This document shows positions 44,425-53,916 of a stretch of DNA of 58,171 bases, one piece after another (position 1 is the stretch's first letter; the number at the start of each line of letters is the position of its first letter). Both the position numbers and the translations under genes were made by a program. This stretch comes from Sutterella sp. (GTDB taxonomy: Bacteria; Pseudomonadota; Gammaproteobacteria; Burkholderiales; Burkholderiaceae_F): the NCBI GenBank assembly GCA_020025955.1, contig JAHHRF010000007.1, forward strand, positions 1 to 58,171. Reading direction: 5' to 3'. The notes beneath the pieces were generated by a model. It was not told where the DNA came from and made no database searches. It saw only the letters and a list, made by a program, of their open reading frames with translations.

Positions 44425-44799
44425 CGTTTGGGTTGCCTAAACGAAAGAAAGGTATAGCGTCTTGGCGCCAATTCCTCATGAGGAGCGAGCAGTACAAGAA
44501 ATTTTTGATCCAATCCGTGTCCAAAAAGAAGAAGAGGGGAGTTGTAGAAATTTCACAACAAACCCCGTCATACACAGGATTTTGTGTAAGAGCGGAGCAG
44601 AGAGAATTGGACAAAACACGCTTAACCTCCACTTAGAGCAGGCCTTCACGGATTGCCTAAGGGTCTCCAATCGGGCCTTCGAGACCAAAAGAAGGGCCTC
44701 ATACCCCATGGGAGATTGGATAGAACCCTGATTCTTAATCGCTTTTTTAAATCAATTACATTGATTTGACGAAATGCCCTAAGTAAACTGCGCAGTATC
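44425..44799 (+). other. Spacer between receptor genes 1 and 2
   Basis: No convincing gene. Similar over parts to the spacers at 41.7 kb and 47.3 kb (AAAAAGAAGAAG...GAGGGGAG..., TTTCACAACA), as expected if gene, promoter and spacer were duplicated together. Confidence 0.45.
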
Positions 44800-44827
44800 G
44801 CGAATGATTCTCTTTTAGATTATTCGC
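44800..44827 (+). promoter_or_regulatory. Fur-like/dyad element of receptor gene 2
   Basis: GCGAATGATTCTCTTTT...ATTCGC, same layout as at 41970, 54 nt before the start codon. Confidence 0.65.
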
Positions 44828-44880
44828 AAAAACGATAACAACCCCAGGCTCCCATCAGCCTTTATCCCCAAAAAATCCTC

Positions 44881-47151
44881 ATGGCTCATCTCTTTCCTAA
44901 GAAATTAAGCGTGGCCTTGTGCGCGGTTTTCGCCACGGGTCTTGCCCACGCCGAAGTTGTGACCACGGACGAAGTTAACGTCTCCGCGGGCACCATCACC
45001 GAAAATGCCCCCGCCAGTACGGTGGTTAGCCGTAAGCGTATTGACCGCGAAATGATTCGTGATATGCGTGACTTAACGCGTTACGAACAGGACTTGGGCC
45101 TCCAAGAAGAAGGTCGTTACGATAAGGGCTTTACCATGCGCGGGGTGGAAGGCAACCGCGTGGGTATTCTCATTGACGGCATGAGCATGCCGGACTTTGA
45201 AGACAACACGCTCTACGCTCGCTATGGCTACATGAACACGTCGCGTCCGACGGTGGATCCGGAATTGGTGTCCTCCATTGGGATCGACCGTGGCTCCAAC
45301 TCGGTTAACACCGGGAGTGGTGCCGTGGGTGGTTCCGTGATGTTTAACACCTTGCGTCCGGAAGATGTGGTCGAAGAGGGGAAAGAATTTGGTGCGTTGG
45401 GTCGTATTGGTTACGCCACCAAGAACCGTGAATGGTTAAAGACCGTGTCCGCGGCTTGGAATACCGACTCTTGGACGGCTTTGGCCCTTTATTCGCACCG
45501 TTACGGTCACGAAACGAAGAGCTTAGGGGAAGGGCCTGAATACTACGAAAGCAAGGCTCAGCATCCGAACCCCACGAAGAAGACCACGCACTCTTACCTC
45601 TTAAAGTTGCGTAAGCGCTTTAATGACGAACATTCCGTGGGCTTAAACGTGAACGGCTCCAAGATGAACCGTGAAATGGATGCGCGTAACGTCTACGACT
45701 TCCAGAACTGGGCGTTTGCCAACGATACGACGGAACGCCATCAGGGCACGTTGGATTACACCTATGCGCCTTATGGTGATTACTTAAACAAGGTCAAGGT
45801 CTATGGGGAAGCCCTTTGGGTGGACACCCAGGCGGTGACGACCTTGTTGGACTCTGGCTGGATGGGCTGGAACCAGGGTGAAATCGACGACAACAAGGAT
45901 CGTCGCTTTAACACCAAGGTGGGTCGCCTTACGATGGAAGCGCAGAGCGCCCCCATTGAACTCTTTGGTGAGCACAACTTTGAAGGTCGTGTCTTTGCCA
46001 GCGTTAAAGACTTTAAGAACATCAACGAAGACTATTTAGGTGGGGCCACCTCCGTTTATACGATTCAGCGCCCGATGCGCACCGTCGATAAAGGGATTGT
46101 GCTCTCTGACAATATCTTCTTCCACCCGGAACTCATTGACGGTCACGATACGACGGTTGCCGTGCGTTTAGGGACGCGCTTAGAGCATTCTAAGATTAAG
46201 CCCCAGCCCTTAAATGCGCCGTGTTCCCACGCCTGTCAGCAGATTGACCCGAAGGTGATTGTGCCCAAGTCCTTCTTGAATAAGGCCTTTAGTTTAGGGA
46301 TCGACGTCGAAATGGACCACCAGTACAAGGTGGGCTACAACATTGCGACGGGGTTCCGCAATCCGGGCGCTACCGAACTCTACTTCTCGTTCTTTAACTG
46401 GTCGGGGACGTGGTTACCGAACCCGAACTTGACCTCTGAAAAGAGCTTGACCCAGAACCTTTTCGTTCAGGTGGATAACCGCATCGGTCACTTGAATGTG
46501 AACGCTTACAAGATCGACTACAAGGACTTCCTCTTTGAATCGGAAGGCAATCGCGTGGTCTATGACGCCGGCGGTGGTATGCGTAACGTTTGGACCATGA
46601 TGATGGTGAACCAAGAGTCCGCTTACTTGCATGGCGTGGAAGCCTCCGGCGCCTTGAATTTGGATATCTTCAACCAGAAGTTGAAGGGTGCCAAGTTAGT
46701 GGGCTCGGTCGGTTATGCCAAGGGTCGCACCAACGACGACTTAGGGCTTTTAGCCGTGCAGCCGTTGAAGGTGATCTTCGGTTTGGACTACGAACATCCC
46801 AGCAAGACCTACGGGATCTATGCTCGCGGTACGTACTTGGGTGAAAAGAAAGCCCGTGACACGATTCGTGTGAACGATGACTGGCGTATTCCGTCCCCGA
46901 CGGCGCCCACCAAGTGGCGTAACAAGGCCGCTTACGTCTTTGACCTCTTCGGTTGGTATTCGCCCAAGAAGAACGTGACGATTCGTGCGGGTGTCTACAA
47001 CATCATGAACAAGCGCTATCAGACGTGGGATGCCTTGCGTGGCATTAACCAAAACTCCAAGTCTGCCAAGCTTGACACGAAGGCCTTAGGTCTCGAACGT
47101 TACTACGCGCCTGGCCGCAACTACAACGTGACCTTGGAAGTGAAGTTCTAA
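44881..47151 (+). CDS. TonB-dependent heme/hemoglobin-type receptor 2
   Basis: A 756-aa receptor. Signal peptide about 1-24 (MAHLFPKKLSVALCAVFATGLAHA), TonB box TTDEVNVSAG, plug nearly identical to receptors 1 and 3 (RKRIDREMIRDMRDLTRYEQDLGLQEEGRYDKGFTMRGVEGNRVGILIDG), barrel with GFRNPGATELYFSFFNWSGTWLPNPNLTSEKS (FRxP/NPNL) and the ending YNVTLEVKF. Loop regions differ strongly from the siblings and the chain is the shortest of the three, so ligand preference may differ. Own promoter element and terminator. Confidence 0.92.
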   Translation: MAHLFPKKLSVALCAVFATGLAHAEVVTTDEVNVSAGTITENAPASTVVSRKRIDREMIRDMRDLTRYEQDLGLQEEGRYDKGFTMRGVEGNRVGILIDGMSMPDFEDNTLYARYGYMNTSRPTVDPELVSSIGIDRGSNSVNTGSGAVGGSVMFNTLRPEDVVEEGKEFGALGRIGYATKNREWLKTVSAAWNTDSWTALALYSHRYGHETKSLGEGPEYYESKAQHPNPTKKTTHSYLLKLRKRFNDEHSVGLNVNGSKMNREMDARNVYDFQNWAFANDTTERHQGTLDYTYAPYGDYLNKVKVYGEALWVDTQAVTTLLDSGWMGWNQGEIDDNKDRRFNTKVGRLTMEAQSAPIELFGEHNFEGRVFASVKDFKNINEDYLGGATSVYTIQRPMRTVDKGIVLSDNIFFHPELIDGHDTTVAVRLGTRLEHSKIKPQPLNAPCSHACQQIDPKVIVPKSFLNKAFSLGIDVEMDHQYKVGYNIATGFRNPGATELYFSFFNWSGTWLPNPNLTSEKSLTQNLFVQVDNRIGHLNVNAYKIDYKDFLFESEGNRVVYDAGGGMRNVWTMMMVNQESAYLHGVEASGALNLDIFNQKLKGAKLVGSVGYAKGRTNDDLGLLAVQPLKVIFGLDYEHPSKTYGIYARGTYLGEKKARDTIRVNDDWRIPSPTAPTKWRNKAAYVFDLFGWYSPKKNVTIRAGVYNIMNKRYQTWDALRGINQNSKSAKLDTKALGLERYYAPGRNYNVTLEVKF

Positions 47152-47177
47152 CCTAGAACTTTCCTTTCCAGAACAAG

Positions 47178-47210
47178 AACGGAATCTCAGCAATGAGGTT
47201 CCGTTTTTTT
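47178..47210 (+). terminator. Terminator of receptor gene 2
   Basis: Same AACGGAATCTC/GAGGTTCCGTT hairpin with a seven-T tail. Confidence 0.85.
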
Positions 47211-47577
47211 CGTTTGGGATTGCAGAAAGCCAATAGAAGAAACGCAAGTCATACTTGTGACCTTGCTGGATTGACGGGCAATAGAAGGCGCGTCATACAC
47301 AAAAAGAAGAAGCGGGGATTGTCGAGATTTCACAACAGTATCTAGGCGATCTGAGGAAATCACCTAATCAAGGGCGTTAGGGGAGTCGATAGCGTTCTCG
47401 CCAAGCCCATTAACAACACAAATTCGCCTTTCTCATCAAGGATTTGAAGTCATTTTCGAACGTAGAACGGCGTTCTTAAACACAATCCTTACACAGGATA
47501 GAACCCTTACTTATCGTCGTTTTTTCAAATCTATCCGTTTGATATACTCAAAGCGCCTCAGTAAACTGCGGATTATC
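47211..47577 (+). other. Spacer between receptor genes 2 and 3
   Basis: No convincing gene; contains diverged pieces of the spacer seen before the other receptor genes (AAAAAGAAGAAGCGGGGATTG, ATTTCACAACAG). Confidence 0.45.
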
Positions 47578-47605
47578 GCGAATGATTCTCTTTTAGAATT
47601 TTCGC
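47578..47605 (+). promoter_or_regulatory. Fur-like/dyad element of receptor gene 3
   Basis: GCGAATGATTCTCTTTT...TTTTCGC, 52 nt before the start codon. Confidence 0.65.
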
Positions 47606-47656
47606 AAAACGATAACGACATCAGGCTACCCCAGCCTTTATCCCCATAGAAACCTC

Positions 47657-50095
47657 ATGGCTCATCTCATTCCCAAGCAATTAGGCGTGGCTTTGTGCGC
47701 TGTTTTCATGACAAGCATGACGCATGCCGAAGTCGTCACCACCGATGACGTGACTGTCTCGGCTGGTGCCATCACCGAACACGCTCCCGCCACCACAACG
47801 GTCTCTCGCGCTCGCATCGATCGTGAAATGATTCGCGATATGCGCGATCTGGCCCGTTACGAACAAGATTTTGGTCTTCGAGAAGAAGGGCGTTATAGCA
47901 AAGGCTTTGCTATGCGCGGTGTCGAAGGCAATCGCGTTGGCATCTTGATTGACGGCATGAGCTTGCCGGATTCGGAAGAAAACACCCTTTACGCCCGTTA
48001 CGGGAAAATGAATTCGTCTCGCCCAACCGTGGATACGGAATTGGTTTCCTCGATCAGTATTGATCGTGGTTCCAACTCGGTTCAGACGGGTAGTGGCGCC
48101 ATTGGTGGCTCGGTAGGGTTCCGTACCTTAAACGCTCAGGATATTGTCGAAGATGGGAATACCTTCGGCGGCTTGGGTCGTATTGGCTATGCCACGAAGA
48201 ATCGTGAATGGACGAAGACCGTATCGGGCGCCTGGAATACGGATTCCGTTTCGGCCCTTTTGCTTTATTCGCACCGTCATGGGCATGAATTGGAGAGTAA
48301 CGGGCGTGGCATAGAAGACCGCGGATCCAAATCGCAGCACCCCGATCCTGAAGTGCACAACTCGCACTCCTACTTGGGGAAATTCCGTTATTACCTTAAC
48401 GAAGCGCATTCGCTCGGGTTAAACCTGAATGGAACCCACTACGAACGCACACAACAACTCCACACCCGCGAAAAGTCTGACGAATACTTGGTGGGCACCG
48501 ACACAACGAAGCGTAATACCGCAACGCTTGATTACACCTACGCCCCTTATGGAGAGGTGTTAAACAAGGTCAAGGTGTCGGGTGAATATTCCAAGATTGA
48601 TACCATCGCGGATACGGATACCTACGACAACCGTTATTGGACGGAGAGCTACACTGAAACGGGCGAAACTAAAATTGTCCGTGCAGTACAGTGCCCGTAT
48701 CTGGACCGCCCAGATGTTTGTTATTACCCGTATGGCTACTTACGTAAAAACGAAAATCGTAAATTTGAAACCCAGTTCTACCGCCTGCAAGCAGAAGCCG
48801 AGTCGGCACCGATTGAGTTTTATGGGGAACACAACTTCGGGGCGCGTCTCTACACGAGTCTGAGTCGCTTTAAGAATATCAACGTCGACAGCAAGCCACT
48901 CAATGAGTTCCCGCCGTTTGAATACTCCCCCGACACGTATACGATTCAACGTCCGGCGGATACGCTCAACACGGGCATTGTCTTAAGTGATGACATCTTC
49001 TACGAGCCTGAACTCTTTGAGGGCCACGACAGCGTTGTCGGGGTTCACTTAGGGGCTCGCTTAGAACGCACGGGCATTCACATTAAGAGCTTTAATGCGA
49101 AATGTACGGAAGGTTGTCTTGCCGTTCCTGACGATGTGGTCATTGAAAACAAGGCCTACTTAAATCACGCCTTTAGTCTTGGCGTTGATGTTGAAGTCGA
49201 CCGAAAGATCAAAGCCGGCTATAGCTTAAGCACGGGGTTCCGCAACCCCAGTAGTACGGAATTGTTCTTTCATTTCGACAACCGTACGATGGGGGCTTGG
49301 TATCCGAATCCCAACCTCAAACCTGAAAAGAGCTTAACGCACAATCTTTTCCTCCAAATCGACCATAAGGTAGGGACGTTAAACCTGAACACCTATTACA
49401 CCCGTTATAAGGACTTCTTGTTTGAAGATGAAGACAAAGTACGCACGGGTGCCTGTTATAACTTTGGGGACAGAATCTGGTGTCCCACGAAGCCCAGGAA
49501 CTTCATGGTTAACTTAGAGAAGGCCTCGATTTACGGCATCGAAGCGGGCGGCACCTTCAATATGGATACCCTTGACGATACGTTAAAGGGGTTTAAGTTG
49601 ATGGGGTCTCTTGGTTACACGAAGGGTAAGACGAGCAATGGGTTGAGTTTACTCTCCATCCAACCGATGAAGGTTGTCACGGGGCTTGACTACGAAGATC
49701 CGCAGAAACGCTTCGGGCTTTATGCACGTGCGACGTATACGGCAGGGAAGAAGCCCAAAGATACGCTCCACCGCAATTTGTTTGACCCGGTTAGAGACGC
49801 AAACGGTCGTCCCATTGAAGTCAATGGGCAAGAAGTCTACAAGATTACCCCCCGTAAATACGTCACCAAGGGAGCAACGGTCTTTGACATCTACGGCTGG
49901 TACTCGCCCAAGAAGAACGTCACGGTTCGTGCTGGGGTTTATAACCTCACGAATAAGCGTTACAAGCATTGGGACAGCGTCCGTGGGATCACCCCGTATA
50001 GTGGCGTAAACGTGGTCGACCGACAAGGTTTAGGCTTAGAGCGTTTCTATGCGCCGGGCCGCAACTACAACGTGACCTTGGAAGTGAAGTTCTAA
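47657..50095 (+). CDS. TonB-dependent heme/hemoglobin-type receptor 3
   Basis: An 812-aa receptor, the longest of the three. Signal peptide about 1-24 (MAHLIPKQLGVALCAVFMTSMTHA), TonB box TTDDVTVSAG, conserved plug, barrel with GFRNPSSTELFFHFDNRTMGAWYPNPNLKPEKS (FRxP/NPNL) and the ending YNVTLEVKF. Two insertions relative to the siblings contain cysteine pairs: AVQCPYLDRPDVCYYPYG (about 345) and GACYNFGDRIWCPTKP (about 600), probably disulfide-closed extracellular loops. These may contact a host protein ligand. Confidence 0.92.
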   Translation: MAHLIPKQLGVALCAVFMTSMTHAEVVTTDDVTVSAGAITEHAPATTTVSRARIDREMIRDMRDLARYEQDFGLREEGRYSKGFAMRGVEGNRVGILIDGMSLPDSEENTLYARYGKMNSSRPTVDTELVSSISIDRGSNSVQTGSGAIGGSVGFRTLNAQDIVEDGNTFGGLGRIGYATKNREWTKTVSGAWNTDSVSALLLYSHRHGHELESNGRGIEDRGSKSQHPDPEVHNSHSYLGKFRYYLNEAHSLGLNLNGTHYERTQQLHTREKSDEYLVGTDTTKRNTATLDYTYAPYGEVLNKVKVSGEYSKIDTIADTDTYDNRYWTESYTETGETKIVRAVQCPYLDRPDVCYYPYGYLRKNENRKFETQFYRLQAEAESAPIEFYGEHNFGARLYTSLSRFKNINVDSKPLNEFPPFEYSPDTYTIQRPADTLNTGIVLSDDIFYEPELFEGHDSVVGVHLGARLERTGIHIKSFNAKCTEGCLAVPDDVVIENKAYLNHAFSLGVDVEVDRKIKAGYSLSTGFRNPSSTELFFHFDNRTMGAWYPNPNLKPEKSLTHNLFLQIDHKVGTLNLNTYYTRYKDFLFEDEDKVRTGACYNFGDRIWCPTKPRNFMVNLEKASIYGIEAGGTFNMDTLDDTLKGFKLMGSLGYTKGKTSNGLSLLSIQPMKVVTGLDYEDPQKRFGLYARATYTAGKKPKDTLHRNLFDPVRDANGRPIEVNGQEVYKITPRKYVTKGATVFDIYGWYSPKKNVTVRAGVYNLTNKRYKHWDSVRGITPYSGVNVVDRQGLGLERFYAPGRNYNVTLEVKF

Positions 50096-50120
50096 CCTAG
50101 AACTGTCATTCCAGAAAGCG

Positions 50121-50156
50121 AACGGAATCTCAGCAATGAGGTTCCGTTTTCTTTTA
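50121..50156 (+). terminator. Terminator of receptor gene 3
   Basis: Third copy of the AACGGAATCTC/GAGGTTCCGTT hairpin followed by TTTTCTTTT. Confidence 0.85.
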
Positions 50157-50173
50157 TTGCTCGTTGTGCAGCA

Positions 50174-50210
50174 AAAGAAAAGGGCATGAGAATCGTGTCC
50201 TCATGCCCTG
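50174..50210 (-). terminator. Terminator of the secreted Sel1 gene
   Basis: Minus strand: AGGGCATGAG/CTCATGCCCT with a 9-nt loop, followed by TTTCTTTTG. Confidence 0.85.
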
Positions 50211-50229
50211 TAGCGTCTTCACCGAAGGG

Positions 50230-51087
50230 TTACTTCGTCGCCTTCAAAGCCTCTAACTTCTTGCAAGCAGGTTCAATATCGTTGTCGCACGCATAGTCGA
50301 ACCATTCTTTGGCTTTAGCCAAGTCTTGCTTCACTAAGGTACCGGCTTCATAGATGAGGCCCATTTCGTATTGCGCTTCACCGACGTCGTTGTTGGCAGC
50401 CTTATCAAACCATTCCATGGCCTTGACGTCATTCTTGGCGTACTGGTGACCCAGGGCATAGCGCTGACCTAAAGCGTACTGCGCTTGGCCGTGACCCTTC
50501 TGAGCGGCTAATTCAAACCACTTGAGGGCTTCAACTGGATCCTTTTTCACGCCCAGCCCATTTTCGTACATCACACCGATGTTGTACTGCGCCGTGGGGT
50601 CACCGTTTTGGGCGACCATCTTGAAGAGTTCCAACGCCTTGGCATAGTCCTGTTTAATGTTCTTGCCGGAGTAGTAGATGATGGCTAAGTGAAACTGTGC
50701 AGCCACGTCACCAAGCTCTGCCGCCTGGGTGAAGTAGTCCACAGCCTTTTCAATATTTTCTTCAACACCTAAGCCGTTCCCGTACATGATGCCGAGGTTG
50801 ATGAGGGCCTTTTCATTGCCCTGGTCAGCAGCCTTCGTTAACCACTTGATGGCTTCTTCGTAATTGCGTTCCGTCCCAAAGCCCAATTCGTACATCCAGC
50901 CTAAGGCGTACTGCACACGAGGTTCCGTCGTGGTCTTCACTTCTTCCTTGCACACGGGGAAGGCCTTATCGAAGTCCTTCATCGTAAACAAATCCTCACA
51001 GTCAGCGGCGATGGCGCTCGAGCCAATAAAAGAGAGCATGAGCGAGGCTAAGAGCGTCGAGATCGTCTTCGTTTGTTTTACGTGCAT
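50230..51087 (-). CDS. Secreted Sel1-repeat protein
   Basis: A 285-aa protein. Signal peptide MHVKQTKTISTLLASLMLSFIGSSAIAA (no lipobox), then about six Sel1-like repeats (for example VQYALGWMYELGFGTERNYEEAIKWLTKAADQG and AQYNIGVMYENGLGVKKDPVEALKWFELAAQKG). Ends with AKEWFDYACDNDIEPACKKLEA, nearly the same as the lipoprotein at 30760, and the N-terminal CEDLFTMKDFDKAFPVCKEE matches its CDVAYNAGDYHDAFDVCKRE. The two are paralogues at opposite sides of the iron island. Periplasmic; partner unknown. Confidence 0.87.
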   Translation of the reverse strand: MHVKQTKTISTLLASLMLSFIGSSAIAADCEDLFTMKDFDKAFPVCKEEVKTTTEPRVQYALGWMYELGFGTERNYEEAIKWLTKAADQGNEKALINLGIMYGNGLGVEENIEKAVDYFTQAAELGDVAAQFHLAIIYYSGKNIKQDYAKALELFKMVAQNGDPTAQYNIGVMYENGLGVKKDPVEALKWFELAAQKGHGQAQYALGQRYALGHQYAKNDVKAMEWFDKAANNDVGEAQYEMGLIYEAGTLVKQDLAKAKEWFDYACDNDIEPACKKLEALKATK

Positions 51088-51888
51088 GGAAAGCGGTCCT
51101 TATGGATTAGCAATGGAAAGTTTTAATTATATCGATACCCCTTAAGACGCCATTATTTCGCTCGACGTAGAGGGGGTAGGCAAGAGGGGTAAGCGAGGTA
51201 AGGAGAAGAAAGCGCCCCACTGAAAACGCGAACACCTAGGGGTCTCCTTACTTTTACGAGCTGGCATTTACAGAACGTACAAGCAGCGCACCCATGACAC
51301 GACAAGGGTGAAACGATCAAAGTCCAACCGAAGTGACGGTCAGGGGCGTCCAAGGGGACGTAGAAGGCTCTCGTACCATTTTCTTCATTCAATACACCAT
51401 CTCCTAACTTTTATCGCGTGAGACCGGTCTTTGCGGCGTTTTCTTTGGCTAACTCCAGGGCTCGGTCACTTTTTGGCAACTTTTCCGTGTTTTTACAAAA
51501 TTTTTTCCCTTTTGAAAAGTGTGCGAGGAGAGCCCCCCGAATTTTTCAACCTGCTAACTTTTTCAGCCCGCTTGTTACAATTTCTTGGAGTTACTCCAAT
51601 CATTGACAAAAGCTCAAGATTGATAGCGAAAGACTTTGAAAAATGCGAATTTAAGTTCGCAATTTCGCTACAAACAGTGTGGCACATGGTGTTGAGCGAT
51701 TTCTATATGAGAAATCGTGCATTTAAATTCCATCAATTGCGCTCGTAGCGATTAACGGTGCGAATTTAGGCGATTTAAATGCATTTTTCTCTCAAAAAGG
51801 GGATTTTTATTCTTTGAAGAATAACGTCGTAGAATGTTCATTATCGTGCGTTATAATTTAAGAAGAACATTTCTTAGGATCTAAAACG
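51088..51888. other. Intergenic region upstream of the tyrosine recombinase
   Basis: No convincing gene. The right half is AT-rich and has several dyads: GCGAA/TTCGC near 51643-51660, ATTTC/GAAAT near 51700, and TGCATTTAAAT (51718-51728) with ATTTAAATGCA (51773-51783). These could be recombinase binding sites. Confidence 0.4.
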
Positions 51889-52857
51889 ATGACGGAAACA
51901 ACCGCCATAACGGTCATTGAACGCGAAGAGGGACCTGCCTTTTCCCTTCAAAAACATGAAGGAAATCAGCGCGTTAACCCAGCTCAAGCGTATTTAGCGA
52001 CCTTACAGAGCACGATGAGTCGCAAGTCCATGGCCTCTAAACTCAACGTATTTGCCGCCTGGGCGGGCTATACGAGCCTTGTGGATTGCGCCTGGGGCGC
52101 GATGCGACCGGAACACATCTTGGCCTTTATGACAGGGCTAGAAGCCAACGGGCGCAAGGCCTCCACCACGAATTGCTATTTGGCAGCACTCAAAGGGGTG
52201 GCGAAAACCGCGTGGCTAGCGGAAGCGATGACGCACGAAAATTACTTACGAATCAATGCGATCAAGGGGCGTAAATACTATCGATTGCCGAGCGGCCGCT
52301 CCATTACTCCAGAGGAGAGCAGAGCCCTTCTGGAGAACTGCGACACCACGGATATCCATGGGTGCCGAGACCGTCTGATGATCGCCTTAATGCTGGGCTG
52401 TGGGCTTCGTAGAGCCGAAGTCACCGAGATTCGTTGGGAGAATTTTTCTCAAGAAAATCAATCCTTTACGTTAATCGGGAAAGGCAATAAAGAGCGCCGT
52501 GTATTTTTACCTGACGCCGTTTTACCGCTCTTAAACACGTGGATCAACACCTACCGTGGAACCGAACCTGGACGCCTTTTTGGGCGCCTGTACAAGAACG
52601 GACGACTGGATTTAACCCACCCCATTGACCCTTCAACAGTGGGTCGCATCACCGCCAAAAGAATGCAGGATGCCTGCCAAATTTCAGCCTCTGCACACGA
52701 TTTACGACGTACTTTTGCGACGCGACTACTTAACAAAAATGTAGACATTGTGACGGTAAAAAACATGATGGGACACGCGAATATCGCAACAACTTCGATG
52801 TATGACCGCCGTGATGAAAAGCCCATGCAAGACGCTGCAAAAGACTTTGAGATGTGA
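51889..52857 (+). CDS. Tyrosine recombinase (XerC/integrase-like)
   Basis: A 322-aa protein. Core-binding domain about 30-125, catalytic domain about 135-322 with the full active-site set: R174 (GCGLRRAEVTEIRW), K198 or K201 (GKGNKERRV), H270 and R273 (SAHDLRRTFAT), H296 (GHANIATT) and nucleophile Y305 (SMYDRRDE). Active enzyme expected. It lacks an added domain typical of integron integrases and has no phage or cargo genes around it, so it could be a stand-alone integrase remnant or a site-specific inverter. A terminator follows at 52948. Confidence 0.88.
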   Translation: MTETTAITVIEREEGPAFSLQKHEGNQRVNPAQAYLATLQSTMSRKSMASKLNVFAAWAGYTSLVDCAWGAMRPEHILAFMTGLEANGRKASTTNCYLAALKGVAKTAWLAEAMTHENYLRINAIKGRKYYRLPSGRSITPEESRALLENCDTTDIHGCRDRLMIALMLGCGLRRAEVTEIRWENFSQENQSFTLIGKGNKERRVFLPDAVLPLLNTWINTYRGTEPGRLFGRLYKNGRLDLTHPIDPSTVGRITAKRMQDACQISASAHDLRRTFATRLLNKNVDIVTVKNMMGHANIATTSMYDRRDEKPMQDAAKDFEM

Positions 52858-52947
52858 TTTCTTCTAAATGAATTCTGACGAAATACAAACATTAAAAGCC
52901 AAAAATTCAATTTAAATCATTCAAGAAAAGCCGATCAAACCCACTCA

Positions 52948-52986
52948 ATATCCACCTGGAAAGATAAGCCCGGTGGATATTTTTTT
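52948..52986 (+). terminator. Terminator of the recombinase gene
   Basis: ATATCCACC/GGTGGATAT with a 15-nt loop and six T. Confidence 0.85.
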
Positions 52987-53206
52987 GCCTTTCAAAAGAG
53001 CAAAAGAACTCACTTTAGGACGCAAATATACGAACAACGAGAGCAACGCAGCGCAACGCGTAAGGCTTCTTTCATCAAAACAATTCCAGCCCAATTTAAC
53101 CTCTGAGAAGTCCGTTAAACCGCTTTTCTAAGGCTCATCAGAGCCAAAGCAACGAGCCTTTGAACTTCACTACCCACCATCTTGAAACAGACTCTTCGAC
53201 CGACCC

Positions 53207-53228
53207 AAAGCCCCGTCAGGGGCTTTTG
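53207..53228. terminator. Orphan terminator-like hairpin
   Basis: AAAGCCCC/GGGGCTTT with a short loop and TTTT; no gene ends nearby on either strand. Confidence 0.5.
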
Positions 53229-53870
53229 TTGAATTCCAGAAGAAGACAATCCTCACACTACATCCATCTATCCAGAATCCTGTTAGGTTACTTTGAATAA
53301 CTCAGGCGACGAAGTACGGTTGGTTATTATTTAGAGTCTATTTCATTGCGGACGGTGCTTTTATTGATTTCTACATTACATCCCAGTCGGTAACATCAAT
53401 AAATACCGAAGAGGGCTTTTATAGTTTTCTGAATTGACGTTCAGAAATCTGAAAGTGAAATTCAAAATTCACAAATTTGCTCAAAAAGATGAAATTTTGG
53501 ATTTTTCGCCATGCTACAAAAATGTAGTCGAATGGTAAAAATTTGAACCTCGAAAAAATCGAAAAAGAGAAGAAAAGCGAAAAAAGTGGATGGGGTGTGC
53601 AACCGAAAGGAAGGTGGAAAATCCACTAAAAAGTGGAGGGCAGTGTGGTTCTGGAGGCCGTTAGAGCCTCCTGAAAGCAGATGGCGTCGAAGAGGAGGGT
53701 TAGGGGGTCATACAGACCGCTCATGAGGATAAGGACGCCGGGAACGGTTGTTAGGGTCTCCAAACGCATGATCACGCCCAAACTCATCGTTTGTAAAAAG
53801 CGCGGAGCAAAAGTTAGCGGGTTTGACACGGCATAAGAATCGTGCTCAGCAACTTTTCAGAGGGCAAAAG

Positions 53871-53898
53871 AAAACCCCGTCACGGTGAAGTGCGGGGT
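53871..53898 (-). terminator. Terminator of the 53917 gene (repeat copy 1)
   Basis: Minus strand: ACCCCGC ... CGGGGT stem, followed by TTTTCTTTTG. The same 28 bases recur exactly at 54342-54369. Confidence 0.75.
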
Positions 53899-53916
53899 GG
53901 GTGGCAAGTTTATCGC

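Larger units (their letters stand above)
52858..53870. other. Gene-free stretch downstream of the recombinase
   Basis: About 1 kb without a convincing gene; AT-rich in places, with the dyad CTACAAAAATGTAG near 53513 and a terminator-like hairpin at 53207-53226 (AAAGCCCC-GTC-AGGGGCTTT). A 67-aa frame on the minus strand at 53626-53829 is not supported. Confidence 0.4.

Noticed and set aside
51889..52857. Integron integrase
   Set aside because: No extra patch-III-type domain was recognised and no attC-like array follows.
53626..53829. 67-aa minus-strand frame
   Set aside because: No ribosome-binding site, atypical composition, and it lies in an AT-rich gene-free zone.
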